Shown in pieces: positions 21,774 through 21,921 of a DNA stretch of 21,921 bases. Positions within the stretch are counted from its first letter, which is position 1. The number at the start of each line of letters is the position of its first letter. Both the position numbers and the translations under genes were made by a program. The notes beneath the pieces are model-generated. The model had not been told where the DNA came from, did no database searches, and was given only the letters and a program-made list of their open reading frames with translations. Source of the stretch: an uncultured Blautia sp. (GTDB lineage: Bacteria > Bacillota > Clostridia > Lachnospirales > Lachnospiraceae); assembly GCA_902476765.1 (NCBI GenBank), contig CABSEJ010000036.1, forward strand, positions 1 to 21,921, written 5' to 3'.

Positions 21774-21921
21774 CTAGTGTACTGACACGTTCATTTTCAG
21801 CATAATGACGTAGAATGAATTTTCATTCTGCAAGGCGGAGGAATGAGACGTAGCGGTGGCTACGTTGATTGACGACAACGCAGCAGATGGAAATTCAGGC
21901 AAGTCATTTGTTGAAATGTGA
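21774..21921 (-). mobile_element. MITE-like element, copy 2 (cut by the window end)
   Basis: The 148 visible bases match the reverse complement of the element at 9149-9313 with four substitutions (in the terminal repeat, at GAGACG versus GAGGCG, and two near ACGTTGATT). It begins with the same CTAG-GTGTACTG-type end. About 17 bases of the far terminus lie beyond the window. Its central hairpin is ACGTAGC-GGTG-GCTACGT, one pair longer than in copy 1. Confidence 0.88.

Overview
The window reads as chromosomal DNA of a low-to-mid GC Gram-positive anaerobe of the Clostridia, most likely a gut Lachnospiraceae. The grounds are strong AGGAGG-type ribosome sites before almost every gene, a large Gram-positive-type SRP RNA next to tadA, a two-domain glutamine-dependent NadE, and clostridial protein types (DedA, MATE, TIGR04076, DUF1653). 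The taxon is inferred from gene content only.

Layout. 0.15-1.9 kb: a LysR-type regulator split by a -1 frameshift faces a short-chain dehydrogenase, with an inverted repeat over the shared promoter. 2.06-3.57 kb: a visibly AT-rich two-gene islet, with a DUF1653 protein followed by a dCTP deaminase-fold protein that carries a C-terminal extension and has lost key catalytic acids. 3.6-9.0 kb: leftward housekeeping genes (Gfo/Idh oxidoreductase, a 63-residue acidic protein overlapping a zinc alcohol dehydrogenase, NadE, Hsp33), with a 19-bp tandem repeat between NadE and Hsp33. 9.15-9.31 kb: a 165-bp MITE-like element whose outer end supplies the stop codon of a SAM methyltransferase.

10.2-13.8 kb: a leftward beta-glucoside operon: TIGR04076 protein, PTS EIIB, PTS EIIC-EIIA and a GH1 6-phospho-beta-glucosidase. 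EIIB and EIIC lie in different frames joined at a canonical -1 slippery heptamer, and the GH1 enzyme lacks about 65 internal residues. A Crp/Fnr-family regulator diverges from this operon across a palindromic site. 14.8-18.5 kb: a GNAT acetyltransferase, a 118-bp inverted-repeat element, a sugar O-acetyltransferase downstream of a MATE exporter, and a divergent AraC regulator. 18.5-21 kb: SRP RNA with a consensus promoter and a terminator, then DedA; opposite them tadA overlaps a homocysteine S-methyltransferase-like gene. 21.4-21.9 kb: a small membrane protein and a second, inverted copy of the MITE-like element cut by the window end.

The most interesting points are the dCTP deaminase-like/DUF1653 islet, the possible programmed frameshift in the PTS permease, the inverted MITE pair bracketing about 12.5 kb, and the SRP RNA terminator that contains the dedA ribosome site. 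No phage, CRISPR array, tRNA or transposase gene was seen.
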